Below the pieces are notes generated by a model. It saw nothing but the letters and a program-made list of their open reading frames with translations, searched no databases and was not told the DNA's origin. The position numbers and the translations under genes were made by a program. From Leucaena leucocephala (lineage: Eukaryota; Streptophyta; Magnoliopsida; Fabales; Fabaceae), in assembly GCA_037074615.1 (NCBI GenBank), contig CM073552.1:23226019-23290018 (forward strand): a DNA stretch of 64,000 bases. Reading direction: 5' to 3'. This document shows positions 32,302-45,099 of this stretch, in pieces (the stretch's first letter is position 1; the number at the start of each line of letters is the position of its first letter).

Positions 32302-33819
32302 TTCAAACCCTAGTTTGTGACAAAAGCATATTTTAACTGTGAGAACATGAAGATATTCTGCTTGTTATTTTTAATTTTGGGGGATATTAGTGTTCAGTGA
32401 AATGATGGGCTTTAATGAGCCCTAATAATGGCTAGATGGGCCTACTTGCTACTCTTTTAGCCTTTTCTATTTAATACACAAAATGTTTGCTTTTGGGCCG
32501 AATCTAGTAGTTTGCACAAGATTCTATGTTTTGCTTCTGCATTTTGCTTGGGGATTCTTTTTTTAAAGATCATTTGGAACAATCATTTTGTAATTGTATG
32601 TGATCAGTGTTTTATAAATATTTTTAAAAAGCCAACAAATATTAGTTCAATTGGTAAAAAATTAACTCATAATTCATAAAATTATAAATTCCTCTAAATT
32701 TATGATTTAAATGGCCCCCGCATATTCAAATAAAGTCATTGTTAAAGGGGGGTTACAAAGGGGATATTTATGCATGTATTAATAACACATTGAGAGGGAA
32801 AATGACATGGGAAGTCTGGTCAAAAAGAAAACAAGATGGGATGAGAAGGATAAGATTGAATTGATATGTGAATTCATATGTTTTATATATATTTCTCCGA
32901 AATCAAATAAAGTGATCGAAATTAAGAGGTGCAAGCTACTAATGAATACTCATGGTACCCTTCTCATTCAATTCCCAAAGGAAGAAAAAAAAGGAGGAGT
33001 TTCCATTAGGACACTTGTGAGGATTATGTTGGGGCTAAAATCATAAACATTTGAAGACCAATGAATAGAGGTAGGGACATTGGAAAGTCATTATTAATTG
33101 AGCTGGCAAGATAAGAATCTATTTTTTCCCATTAAAATAAAACCCGAAAAATGAATTATTAATATATAGGGTCGTACGGTCCGTGCTCATAATAGCCAGA
33201 CACATACCTAAATGCTGTCCTCAAAATGCCCGTGCTTTGTTTTTTCTTTTAAGAAAAAAAATAAAAATTGGAGGAAAATTGCTAAAAAGGTTCTCTTCAT
33301 GAAATTAATTGTGCAAGAGTACCTGCTCTTATTTTAAGGTTTAAGGTCCTAAATTAAATTACTAAATTACTCATACCAGGACAATTTATTTATTTATTTT
33401 TAAAAATCACTTGCTCAATTATTCTGAATTTCTTTTAATAATATCTGGTTGCTGTATTCCTTTCTGAGATGTCGATCTTAATTTGTCATCAATATTATCA
33501 AATTGTGGGATGTGATATTGTCTCTCAAATTGAGTTATTGACACCTAGATATGCCCTCCACCTCCCAACATTCTAATAATTTTACCTTTTTTTTAAAAAA
33601 AAATAAAATTAATTATCCATTGCGGAAGGCACCAAGAAACTGCCCTCCTCTTCTCAATATAATGTACAAGCCAAAATTACTACGAAATCTGAATTCTCTC
33701 GAGAAGAAAAATAATAAGGCCAAGTAATACCTACATCCATTACATCAAATGCTTAAAAATTTGATTTATTTGAATTTTTACAAATTCTTAATTTTATAAC
33801 TAGGGCTGGTCAAATACAT

Positions 33820-33965
33820 CCCGTCCCGGACCCGACAATATCGGGACGGGTCCGTCCTGTCCCGGGGATGATCGGGTCGGGAAAAAATCGGTTCGGGACA
33901 GCACAGGTGTCGGGACGGGACGGGTCTCGGCACGACCCTCGGGTCATCCCGTCCCGTCCCGAAAT
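33820..33965. repeat. Left subterminal array of the hAT element
   Basis: Dense copies of CCCGTCCCG / CGGGACGGG and shorter CGGGTCGGG in both orientations. Such motif clusters near hAT ends are where transposase binds in Ac and relatives; here the role is inferred. Confidence 0.75.
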
Positions 33966-34836
33966 TACATTTATATTTTTTTTTCAAACAAACCCAGTAC
34001 TATTCAGTAACCCACTACCACTAGGTCACGGACTCGGGCTCAGGCAATTCAGTCTTCAGTGTTTCAGTGTTTCAGCCCTTTCAATTTCATTTCAGCCTCC
34101 CTCACGACAATCCCTCGGCACTCGGCACTCGGCGCCTGTTTCAGCCCTAGCTCTCTTCCTTTTCTTCCCATTCGGTCTCTCGCCAAGTCGCCGGTCGTTG
34201 CTCCTCCTCCATCGCTCGTCCTCGGCTTCAGCTTCGCTTCATCTCCCTCAGTTTCAATTTTAGACGTCGCTGCCTCGCTGCTCGTAACCTGTCTCCTCAG
34301 AGTCTCAAACCATCACTTTTGTTCAAGGTAATTTACCACTGCAATTTTGGTAAATTTGATGATTATAGAGCAAGTCCCCAAGATGGATATTCGCTTCGTT
34401 ACTGTTTTCTTGCTGGTTAGAGTCTTCTATTCAATTGCTCGAGTGATTTCAGACCTACCTCTTCTTTCATTCCTACCTATGATAAATCAATCTTTCTTAT
34501 TGAACCCCCAAAAAATCTTGCAAATTCCATCGTGGGTATAGCACTAACAGATGCATAGCTTTTAGGCATTTTTTTTTTCAATACCTCGTTGAGGAGGGTA
34601 AGTTCTGTATGCACTTCTGCCGACCCCGCAACTGTAGCGAGCACCAGAAGAGGAAGGGAGAGTCAACGTCATATTTTGCACCTTTCTGATTTTTGCATTA
34701 ACTTACCTAAAATCTGAACATCCTTTGTTTATGATATCAAACCATTACAAATCTTTCCCCATGGAGAGCCAAACGTCTGAAAATGACTTTCACGCTTTAT
34801 GGTCTGAATTCAACAGATCTCAAATCATCCATTTCT

Positions 34837-34910
34837 GAGAATGAGAATGTGGGAATTGTTGAATTAATGTAGGACTAGAGAAATTCAACAATTCCCACAT
34901 TCTCATTCTC
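34837..34910. repeat. Perfect 29-bp inverted repeat (hairpin) in the hAT 5' region
   Basis: Arms 34837-34865 and 34882-34910 are exact inverse complements around a 16-nt loop; the arm begins GAGAATGAGAATGTGGG. One more T-A pair extends it to 30 bp. It lies in the untranslated intron of the transposase gene. Confidence 0.9.
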
Positions 34911-35545
34911 AAAATTCAAGGCTATTCCTTTGACACCGCTGGCAAATTCCAGCAAGAGCAATATGCGAAGATTCCATCTGGAGCCGAATCACTGAACAAG
35001 TGTTTTGGAGATCTTTGATCAATCCTTTCCTCTGGATTCATTGTCTGCTTTGGATTTTCTAGGTTTACAATCTCAGTTGGAATGTCATTGCTTGTTGTCT
35101 CATATGCTTCATTTACTTATTTGTTTGGGAATCTTGTCATTTTTTTTAGTTTATTCTGGAACTAAACCTCATTTAATTAGGATCAGTAAGTCATAATTCT
35201 GGAACTAAATCTCATTTCCAATATATGCACCAGCATGACATCCTGGAAATCCCTTTTTTACTGTAGAAGCATCTTCAATCCATAATACACAGATTCCCTG
35301 TTTCCGTCCTGCATTTATTCTCTTATTTATGAGGTGTGAACATTGACCTTGTGGAAATAGCACTAGTGAGAGTGACCATACATGCATATATTGTATGCTT
35401 AGTAAGTTTATTCTGTTAAGTAATATATGGTCTATAAATGCATTGTGAATTTGATTTGTTCGACATTCAGAATTTTTCCAAATGATATCTTTCAAAATCA
35501 AATTTTTCAATGGCTGATACAAATTTTTCCCTATTTTACAGGAGG

Positions 35546-37807
35546 ATGGCAGCTGTACCTACTGCTGAAGAGAACTTAGAACAGACTGAAGATGTTGAAC
35601 ATCAAGATGTAGTTGAAGCACAAGAGACAGAAGGAGAAGCAGAAGATATTGAGGAAGAAGAGAAACCAACAAAAAGACTCAAATCTATTGTTTGGGACCA
35701 TTTTGATAAGATTCCTTTGGATGAAACCAATAGAGATCACAAAGCGAAGTGCAAGTATTGTCCAGTAAAGATTTCTTGCAATCCTGTCACACACGGGACA
35801 AGTGGATTGCGAAAACATCTGGAGAGGTGTCCCCTAAATCCAAACAGAATAAATAAGCTAAGGCAGGCTATGTTCACTGCAGTTGGGTCTTCTAAACATG
35901 TTGGTCATCATTTATTTAATCAAGAGCGATGTAGACGAGCCATGGTAAAGTACATCATATTGGATGAAATGCCTTTTCAAACCGTTGAAGGTGAAGGTTT
36001 TAGACTTATGATGAGTGAGGTAGAACCTCGCTTTCAAATTCCATCGAGGTCAACGGTTACTAGGGACTGCTTAAAGGTGTATCTTGAAGAAGCAGACAAC
36101 TTGAAAAGTTATTTTAAAAGAGCAAAAGTCCGAGTTTCCCTCACTACAGATACATGGACTTCCAATCAGAATTCCAACTATATGTGTCTCACTGCGCATT
36201 GGATCGACGGAGATTGGCATTTGCAAAAGCGAATCTTGAATTTCTGCGTAGTTGAAGACCATAAAGGTGATACAATTGCAGAAGAAATTGAGAAATGTTT
36301 ATTGTCATGGGGCATTGATAAAATTTTTACTATCACAGTTGATAATGCTTCTTCAAATGACAATGCATTAGCAACTTTGAAGTCAGTTTTCAGACATTGG
36401 AATAGTCTTGTCTGTGATGGGGACTTCATGCACTTGAGGTGTTGTGCTCATATCATGAATTTGATTGTGTCAGATGGTGTGAGAGAAATGCATGAATCCA
36501 TTGAAGCCATTCGGAATGCAGTCAAGTATGTAAGATCTTCTCCTGCAAGGTTCCGAAAATTCAAAGAGCTTGTAGAGAAAATGAAGATCAATTCAAAGAG
36601 TCTCTTGAGAATGGATTGTCCCACTAGGTGGAATTCAACTTACATAATGTTGGAGAATGCTGTTAAATTCAGTAGCGTGTTTGTAAGGATGGAAGAATTT
36701 GATACAGAATACCAAAAAAGCTTTAAGGATAAAAACTTAATTGGTCCCCCTACAGCCAAGTCATTCAAAGAAGCTCAGGAGTTTGTTGCATTCTTGAAGG
36801 TGTTCTACAATGTCACTTTGAAATTTTCAGGATCACTTCATGTGACCTCAAACTTGGCCTTCCAACAAATTATTAATGTGGCTGTTCTTTTGAAGAGAAG
36901 GGCAAACAATCCAAATTCTTTGTTGTGTCACATGGCTAAGAGTATGCAGGGAAAATATGACAAATATTGGGGTAAGTTTGAAAACTTAAATCCTTTGTTG
37001 GTTATTGCAGTGGTGCTTGACCCTAGGTATAAAATGAAGTTTCTGAAGTTTGCTTTTGAGGATATGTTTTCTGATCCTACACATCGTGACGCCATGTCCA
37101 AAAAGGTGTCCGCGGTCTTGTATCGCTTGTATGATCATTATTCAGATGCGCATGATGCATCTCAGCTTGAAACTCAAAGTGCAAGTCAAAGTCAGAGTCA
37201 ATCACAACTACCAACTCAAGGTTCTTGTGGCACAGATGTGTTGGAGCTAGAGTCTTTTGATATTGATGATGGGGAGGGTTCTTGTGCAATTCAAAGGTTC
37301 CTTGCTCACACTGACTTTGAGAGTCAAACAGATAAATATGCAGAGTTAGAGAGGTATCTACAGGCTGAGTTAGCTGACTATCATAATCCTACATTTGATC
37401 TTTTGGATTGGTGGAGAATGAATGCTAGCAAGTACAAAGTCACTTCATTGATTGCACGTGATGTTTTAGCCATGCCTGTCTCTACTGTGTCCTCAGAATC
37501 AGCATTCAGTACAGGGGGACGTGTTATTGATGACTTCAGAAGTTCACTATCCTCTAAGATGGTTGAAGCGCTAATTTGTACACAAAATTGGTTATCTTCA
37601 TCTACATTCAAATTAAAAGACTTTGATATTGACAACTTCAACGAAACTTTAGCAGCAGAAAATGGTATTGGTAATCTCATATTATTTGTTTTATTTTAGA
37701 TATGATTTTATTTATTTCATGTTGTTTTATTTCTTAATTATCCTCTCTCTCTTGAATTTTTTTTTGCAGATGAACCATTAACATCAGTGGGTGAAGTGGA
37801 ACATTGA
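35546..37807 (+). CDS. hAT transposase (RICESLEEPER/Ac type)
   Basis: Cuts and pastes the surrounding element. Exons 35546-37670 and 37770-37807 join in frame to 720 aa; the last exon gives the acidic end DEPLTSVGEVEH. I chose the ATG at 35546 because a splice acceptor (TTTTACAG) ends at 35541, making the upstream in-frame ATG intronic. Domains: acidic N-terminus; BED zinc finger about 47-94 (VWDHFDKIPL, CKYC, GTSGLRKHLERC); RNase-H-like catalytic core with SLTTDTWTSNQNSNYMCLTA and ITVDNASSNDNAL; a Ser/Gln stretch; the C-terminal hAT dimerisation domain (DLLDWWRMNASKY, then LAMPVSTVSSESAFSTGGRV). No stop or frameshift was found. Domesticated relatives exist (DAYSLEEPER, RICESLEEPER), but the intact ends and target duplication mark this as a transposon gene. 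Confidence 0.93.
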
Positions 37808-38075
37808 AGAACCAACAATGTCTTTAGTTTTTTGATTGTTTGCTACTTTGCTTCTTTGTTTTAATCTGTTGTAGTATATGATCATGATGAGAATTGTGAT
37901 TTTGCTTACTTAGTGATGGATTGTTCTGTTAGGGCATTGCTTTGAACATTTGGTGGAAGGAAAAGCTTGTGTGAAGCTTGTTGTTCCTCTTTCTGTAAGA
38001 TTTTATAACATTGTTAATTTGCCTCTGAAATATTGACGTTTTGGAACAGGAATACGATGGAATTAATAAGTTCAT

Positions 38076-38240
38076 TTTCGGGAATTCCCGAACCCGTCCC
38101 GAACCAGTCCCGGTCCCGATTGGATCGGGACAAATTCGGGACGGGACGGGAAACGGGACACATTGTGCCGTCCCGTCACTGTATCGGGACGGGACTCGGG
38201 ACGGGGTTGTCCCGGTCCCGTCCCGACCCGTGCCCACCCC
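38076..38240. repeat. Right subterminal array of the hAT element
   Basis: Copies of CGGGACGGG, CCCGTCCCG and CCCGGTCCCG in both orientations, mirroring the left array. It ends at the right terminal repeat. Confidence 0.75.
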
Positions 38241-38250
38241 TATTTATAAC

Positions 38251-41200
38251 TATCTCGAAAATCAATTTTTAAAGACACTTACAAATAGTTTAACCATGTC
38301 AGACCAATTGAGGCAAAACTAAACAATAAACTTGATATTATTTATAATTGGAAAAATTATTCTACAAGATATCCATATTATTTTATGTTTTAATTATTCT
38401 ACAAGATATTTCTAATAACTTTTCCCTTTTAATACAGTTAGCCTTATATAAAGTTGTTAATAGTATAAAATTAAAGATTTAATTAAAAAAATATACTAGT
38501 ATTAAATTATAAATTTGAGAAAAATATAGGTGCCTGCAATGTGATTTTTCCTTGATAATTTAACATTTTTTTTATACTTGTTTGTTCTGTGTGTGTAATT
38601 AAAGCTTAAAAAGGAGTAGGCCGATAGGATTACATGCTTGATGGAAGCTTCAGTTAATAATGGTATTGGGCCATTGGGCCTAAAGGGAAAAAGTATTGGG
38701 CCCCACATGGAACTAGGATTTAGATAGAGAGAGGTAGAGAGGGACCCACCAAGTAATCCATTTTGATGTGATCTATTCTGATACATTCTCTTCTCTTTCT
38801 GGGGAATCTGTGATAGGAGCTGCGTGCACGTAGTTAAGTACTGTGTCGTTTCATTTCCACGACCCCACTCTTACTCCCACGCGCTCCCCCCAGCGTCTGC
38901 GTTTCAAACCCTAACCCCCACCGAACTCCCTCCTTGGCTACTTGCTAGTTTCGACTTCTCAATCATCAATTATGCATGTCCTTTGGCATGATATTTGACT
39001 TAAAAAATTAACTATATTTTGGTGTAAATATAATATATCATTAAATTGATCTTTACCTAGCCTAAATTTATGTAATGAAATTAAAAATGTGTTAATTTTC
39101 AAACGGAATTAATAAATCTTTTGTCTCTTCTCGTTTTCAATGAAAATACTATGTATAACTTGTAAAAATGATACGCATTTCTATAAATATTTTTAGATTA
39201 AAATTTATTTAATATTTTAGAGTATTTTTTTATATACATTTAATATCTTAAAATATTTTATAAAATTATACCATAAAATACTTTAAAGTGTTATATATAT
39301 TTAAAAAATATTTTAAAATGTTAAATGAATTATATAATATTTTAAATGTATCAATACTTTATAAAACAATATTTTAGAGTAATATATTAATCTAACTTAA
39401 ATGTTTTTTTTATGAGCTTCCACAAATTTTTTTGTTTGAACCTCTTATCATTTTCGACAATGATGATTTTAGCTCTATAGTCTATTCTTAATTTTCCCAT
39501 TTCAAATAACCTAAATGTCAAAAGAATTTTCAGATGATCTTGTTGCCTAATCCAAGCATGCTTCTTTTTGGATACAACTTCTATGTTGGCTTTTATACAG
39601 CAAATATTCCTGAGATTTAATGAACTATATGAATGCATTATTAAATAGAGTAAGTACACTTATTAATGAAAGAAACAATTAAGACATTAAAATTAAGACA
39701 ACAATGAATACTCTATTTATTAAATAAGGGTGCTTTTAAAAATAAGTTATAATTATATTTTCTTCATATATATGTATACATAAATTATTTTTAATCAATT
39801 TTTTATCTACATAAATTATTTTTCCTGTCATAAATCATACTCATAGCATCTTTTATGAGGATTCCAACTTATAGCCTCACACTAAAAAAAGGCTTTAAAA
39901 GAAATATTTGGTGTCATATGGAATTCAAGTCTCTAACATGTACTTAACTTTAACTTACTCATATGTTATAAAGAGAATACTCACTAATTAACATTTGTAT
40001 TAAACTTCATACTTCTAATTACATTTTTTTTCTCTTATCATCCCTGTGGCATGACCCCATAACGGTTGTAGTTGGGAAAAAATGATTTGAAGTGACATTT
40101 TTGGAAGATGATGCTTTATTAAACATTTTTATAATTCTAAGAATTAAGACAGTATTTGGGGTAAAATGAAAAAAATAATTAAAAAAAAATCTGAAATTAA
40201 AGTTGACTAAATTTGTAGAGAAATTATAAATTTCATCTTTTTTAACAGTATGATTATATATCTTGTGAAGTGTAATTTAATACGTGATCTTTTCTTTTTT
40301 ATATTTATTTATTACTTTTAAATATTTTATATATAATAATTATTTAGATGACTATAACACGATCCAATAGACTAACAAGGACCATGAACATCATTAACTG
40401 AAGTTAAAGAAGAAAAAGGAAGGAAGGAAGCAAATGATGGATAATGAATCTGGTTATAAAGGGAGAGACAAATCTATAAAATTATCGAAATAATTAATAT
40501 ACCTTTTAATCACACGCGCTTGCTTGCTTAGGGCCACAAAAATCTTTCATCTTCTTCCATAGGTCCGAGAGTTGCGGGTCAGCAGATTGGGGAGAGATTG
40601 AGGAGAGCTACCTGCAAATAATTAACAATAGCGGGTTTACTGTCACACTGTCACATTGGCAGATAATGGCGTGAAAACATGAAACCCTCCTTCATTAGGA
40701 CATGCGCCACACTGTCACATAGTACTGAGCAAGAAGACGTAGATGAACTCAATATCAGAAATATTAATATATTAAACACTTATTAATTACATTAAAAATG
40801 GAGTAATAATATTCTTCTTCTTCGCTCTTGTCCATATCTTCTATACATAGAAACGTGAAACTATACGAAGACGCGTAAAATTTAGCAAAACCTCGTAAAG
40901 GTGAGAAATTGATATTTATATTTAGGATCATTGAGCTGCACAGTTGAATTGAAGAGAAAATATAGAGAGAGAAAACGTGAGCGGCCGTTTCAACGGCCAC
41001 CTCCATCCACCTCAACATCTGGTTGGCGATACTCCTTGTTTCGTTCTTATTTCGTCTTACATCCGTATTTCCTACTTTCTCTTTCCGTCCATTTTCTCGG
41101 AAAATCAAATCGGGAGAAAGATCAAAGCAGGAGAACGGGGAATCTGAGTTAACCACCATCTGGGACAACTCCGCCATTTTGTCCGTGCATTCCGATATCA

Positions 41201-41350
41201 ATTTGTTTGTATCTCCGTGGAATCGGCTAATTGAAATGATATGTGAGTTAGGTTTCGATTTTTTTTTTCAATGTCTCAATCTTTGTTGAAGTTTGAATTT
41301 TTTTAACGGGTTGAGCTATTGAACTATACTGTTTTCGAGAAGGGAAGAAG
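38251..41350. other. Intergenic between the hAT element and ETO1
   Basis: Includes a promoter-like island (38664-38914), an AT-rich stretch with degenerate ATTTTA repeats (about 39180-39400), and the ETO1 promoter and 5'UTR after about 40900. No coding exon seen. Confidence 0.5.
38664..38914 (+). promoter_or_regulatory. Promoter-like island: site II elements plus telo-box, no obvious gene
   Basis: Three TTGGGCC motifs (about 38665, 38674, 38696) are followed about 200 bp later by AAACCCTAA (38906-38914) in a CT-rich, locally GC-rich stretch. This pairing is typical of promoters for translation and cell-growth genes in plants. The next coding sequence on this strand is ETO1, 2.4 kb away. Confidence 0.4.
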
Positions 41351-44300
41351 ATGCAGCATAATATCTTCGCTACAATGCGTAGTTTGAAGATAATGGATGG
41401 GTGTAAGGGCACTCAGATCTACGCTGTGAGTGATGCTCCGACCACCACAGCCGGCGGCGACAAGCTTATTCAACACCTTCAAGGCCACCTAAGACCCCAA
41501 TCCATTCGGTCCAAATCGATTAGGAATCTGAACACGACAACAGTTGCCGACGTTGTCGGTGAGCGTCTTCTGCCTTATGGTTTACCCATGACCGATCTTC
41601 TAGAACCCCAAATTGAACCATGTCTCAAGCCCGTTGACTTTCTCGAAACTCTAGCCGATTTATGTCGAAGAATCGAGACTTGCCCTCCATTCGAGAAATC
41701 CAAGTTGTATTTGGAGCAATGCGCAATATTTCGTGGGTTGTCGGATCCGAAGTTGTTCCGGCGGAGCCTTCGGTCAGCAAGACAGCACGCGGTTGATGTG
41801 CATTCTAAGGTCGTCTTGGCTTCTTGGTCAAGGTATGAAAGAAGAGAGGATGAGCTTACCGGATCATCTGCTATGAATTGTTGTGGACGAAACGTTGAGT
41901 GTCCCAAAGCGACCTTGCAGCCTGGTTATGACCCAGAACCAGTATTCGATCCTTGTATGTGTACTTCTCGGATGCCTCGTACTCCTCGAGAGGAGGTCGA
42001 TAATGAAACTTCAATTGGTGATGAGGAATGTTCAACTTCCGAGGAAGATGATAGCTATATGTCATTTATCATCGGAGACACTGAAATTAGGTGTAGAAGG
42101 TACAATATATCAACCCTCTCAAGGCCATTCAAGGCAATGCTGTTTGGTGGCTTTATAGAGTCAAGAAGAGAGAAGATAAATTTTTCACAGAATGGGATTT
42201 CTGCAGAGGCGATGAAGGCTGCTGAGATATTCAGTAGAACAAAAAGGTTAAGTCAGTTCCCCCCAAACCTTGTTCTCGAGCTTCTCTCTTTTGCTAACAG
42301 GTTTTGTTGCGAGGAGATGAAGTCTGCTTGTGATGCCCATTTAGCATCTCTGGTTTGTGATATGGATGATGCATTGTTACTGATTGAATATGGACTAGAG
42401 GAGACTTCATATCTTCTAGTTGCAGCTTGCTTACAGGTGATTCTTAGAGAGCTTCCTAGTTCGATCCACAGTCCACATTTTATGAGGATTTTTTGTAGCC
42501 CAGAGGGTAGAGATAGATTAGCTATGGCAGGGCATGCATCTTTTATGCTGTATTATTTCTTAAGTCAAGTTGCAATGGAGGAAGAGATGAAGTCAAACAT
42601 GACGGTAATGCTCCTAGAGAGATTAGGAGAATGTGCAGTAGAACGCTGGGAGAAGCAACTCGCATTTCATCAGTTAGGTATTGTTATGCTCCAAAGGAAG
42701 GAATACAAAGATGCAAAGCCTTGGTTTCAAAAGGCAGTTGAGGCAGGGCATGCTTATTCTATAGTGGGTGTTGCAAGGGCCAAGTTTAAGCGTGGTCACA
42801 AATATTCAGCATACAAGATGATGAACTCTCTCATTTCAGATTATAAACCTTTTGGCTGGATGTATCAGGAAAGATCTTTGTATTGTGTTGGGAAGGAGAA
42901 AATGGCAGACTTGACATCTGCAACTGAATTAGATCCAACTCTTTCATTTCCATACAAATACCGGGCGGTTTCTTTGTTGGAGGAGAATAAGATTGGAGCT
43001 GCTATTTCAGAAATCAATAAGATAATTGGTTTCAAGGTTTTGCCTGATTGTCTTGAGTTGCGAGCTTGGTTCTTAATTGCTATGGGGGATTATGAAGGAG
43101 CCCTTAGGGATATCCGAGCACTTTTGACATTGGATCCGGACTATATGATGTTCTATGGGAATATGCATGGTGACCACTTGGTAGAGCTCCTCAGCCCTAG
43201 TGTGCAGCAGTGGAGTCAGGCTGATTGCTGGATGCAATTATATGACCGATGGTCCTGTGTTGATGACATTGGTTCTCTGGCTGTCGTACACCATATGTTA
43301 GCAAATGACCCAGGAAAAAGTCTTTTGCGCTTTCGGCAATCTCTCCTTCTGTTACGGTGAGTCAATCCCTTCGTTTGTTAGATTATAAATTTCTGTTGTG
43401 TTATATGATTGCGTGAATTTTGATATAAATGTTAGTTTGACTTCTCTAAATTTCTCCAACTATTCGCTTTTGGAATGCATGATCTAAACATGGCTACGTG
43501 AGCTTTTGATTTCTTTCCAGTCTAACTGATCATATTTTTTAACGGTACTCATCCGTCAATGCAATATCAAGTGTCATACAATAGTGCCGCTGGGCTGTTT
43601 CTTTGTAGCAGAGACACCTGTCTGCTCTTTTTTGGTATTATAAGTTTTAATGTGTGCCATTTGCTTGAATTTGTTATTATGCTTTTTGAGCTATAACATG
43701 AATAGATTGGGAACTGATATCTCCTTTGAAAGACAAGTAGAATGTGTGTATCAATTTGTAAGCAGAAATTCTATCTTAATAGGGACTTGGGAGTTTTGAT
43801 TATCTATTTTTCCTCAGTTTTTGTATTAATCTTTTGGTCCTTTATAGTCACAATGCATGGTCCTCTTTATTGTGGGTTTTGATATGTTTGAATCGTTCAG
43901 GCTAAATTGTCAAAAGGCAGCCATGCGTAGTTTGCGACTTGCTAGAAATTCTTCTTCTTCTGAGCATGAAAGGCTTGTCTATGAAGGATGGATATTGTAT
44001 GACACTGGTCATCGGCAAGAGGCATTAGCAAAGGCTGAAGAGTCCATTTCTATCCAAAGATCATTTGAAGCTTTCTTTCTTAAAGCTTATGCATTAGCAG
44101 ATTCGAGTCTTGGTCCAGAGTCTTCAAAGTATGTCATCAATCTTTTGGAGGAAGCTCTGAGATGCCCTTCAGATGGCCTTCGAAAAGGACAAGTGAGTGT
44201 TATTGTGATTTTTCAGATTAAATATATTTTAACTTGATCTCAATGCTGAAACAATGTATTTGTCCTTTGCCATTCTTTCACATTGTAGGCACTAAATAAT

Positions 44301-45099
44301 CTTGGAAGTGTCTATGTAGATTGTGATAAGCTTGACCTTGCTGCTGACTGCTACATGAATGCTCTAAAAATCAAGCATACACGAGCACATCAAGGTCTAG
44401 CTCGGGTATATTATCTTAAAAATCAGCGCAAAGCAGCATATGATGAGATGACAAAGCTAGTAGAAAAAGCACGGAACAATGCTTCAGCCTATGAGAAACG
44501 GTCAGAATATTGTGACCGTGATATGGCAAAGAGCGATCTTAGTATGGCGACACAGTTGGATCCCTTGAGGACATATCCTTACAGATATAGGGCAGCAGGT
44601 AAATTCTGTATGACTGATCTTTTGTTTATTTGATACTTCTATTCCTTTTGTGATGGGATCGAGAAGGGAGAAATTTTGGCTGTGACTAGAAGCTTTTCCT
44701 ATTGATATCTTCTGCATCTGTTATGGCTATGATGGTTTTGTTATTATTAGTTCTTCACTCCCCACTTATTCCCCTTTATTTCAACACAAATTTTCCCCCC
44801 CGTGTGATTTGCCCATTGTTTCCTTGTCTACAAATTGTTGTGTTCTAACATGGGAACTATGTCTACCAGTTTTGATGGATGATCATAAGGAAGGTGAAGC
44901 AATAGAAGAGCTTACTAGGGCCATTGCTTTTAAGCCAGACCTGCAACTATTACATCTTCGAGCAGCTTTTTATGAATCAACGGGCGATTATGTTTCCACG
45001 GTGCGGGACTGTGAAGCAGCCCTTTGCATTGATCCTGCCCATGCCGAGACGATCGAACTTCGTAAGAAAGCACAGGAGCGGATCAAAGAACAGACATGA
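41351..45099 (+). CDS. ETO1: ETHYLENE-OVERPRODUCTION PROTEIN 1 (ETO1)
   Basis: Substrate adaptor of CUL3 ubiquitin ligases: its BTB domain binds CUL3 and its TPR region binds type-2 ACC synthases, targeting them for degradation and limiting ethylene synthesis. Exons 41351-43356, 43901-44192, 44289-44598 and 44870-45099 join in frame to 945 aa (Arabidopsis ETO1 is about 950). The N-terminus MQHNIFATMRSLKIMDGCKG is the ETO1 form, not that of EOL1/EOL2. Conserved TDLLEPQIEPCLKPVDFLE and CAIFRGLSDPKLFRRSLRSA; BTB about 238-340 (SFIIGDTEIRCRRYNISTLS, RPFKAMLFGGF); TPRs about 450-940 with AVEAGHAYSIVGVARAKFKR and SADCWMQLYDRWS-like words; C-terminal LQLLHLRAAFYESTGD. No lesions. The N-terminal Gly/Pro-rich insertion of Arabidopsis is shorter here. 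Confidence 0.96.

Larger units (their letters stand above)
31509..33792. other. Intergenic with short repeats
   Basis: Contains a 20-bp triplicate (31988-32047) and a truncated SINE (32199-32301). No gene recognised up to the hAT element. Confidence 0.55.
33801..38242 (+). mobile_element. Complete hAT-superfamily transposon (4.44 kb)
   Basis: Target duplication TTTATAAC is perfect on both sides (33793-33800 and 38243-38250), the 8 bp typical of hAT elements. The terminal inverted repeats start TAGGGCTGG (left) and TAGGGGTGG (right, inverted). Both subterminal zones (about 33820-33965 and 38076-38240) are GC-rich arrays of CGGGACGGG and its inverse, likely transposase-binding sites. Inside lies one intact transposase gene with an untranslated first exon (donor at about 34328) and a coding exon starting after an acceptor at 35541. 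The flanks are AT-rich, so the borders are sharp. The perfect duplication and open transposase suggest a fairly recent and possibly still autonomous copy. Confidence 0.95.

Noticed and set aside
33868..34331. Open frames rich in Gly/Arg or Pro/Ser at the hAT left end
   Set aside because: They are translations of the CGGGACGGG array and of the CT-rich untranslated exon.
40764..41201. 145-aa minus-strand open frame over the ETO1 5' region
   Set aside because: Antisense to the ETO1 leader, with no domain, and low-complexity hydrophobic stretches. It is best explained as chance.
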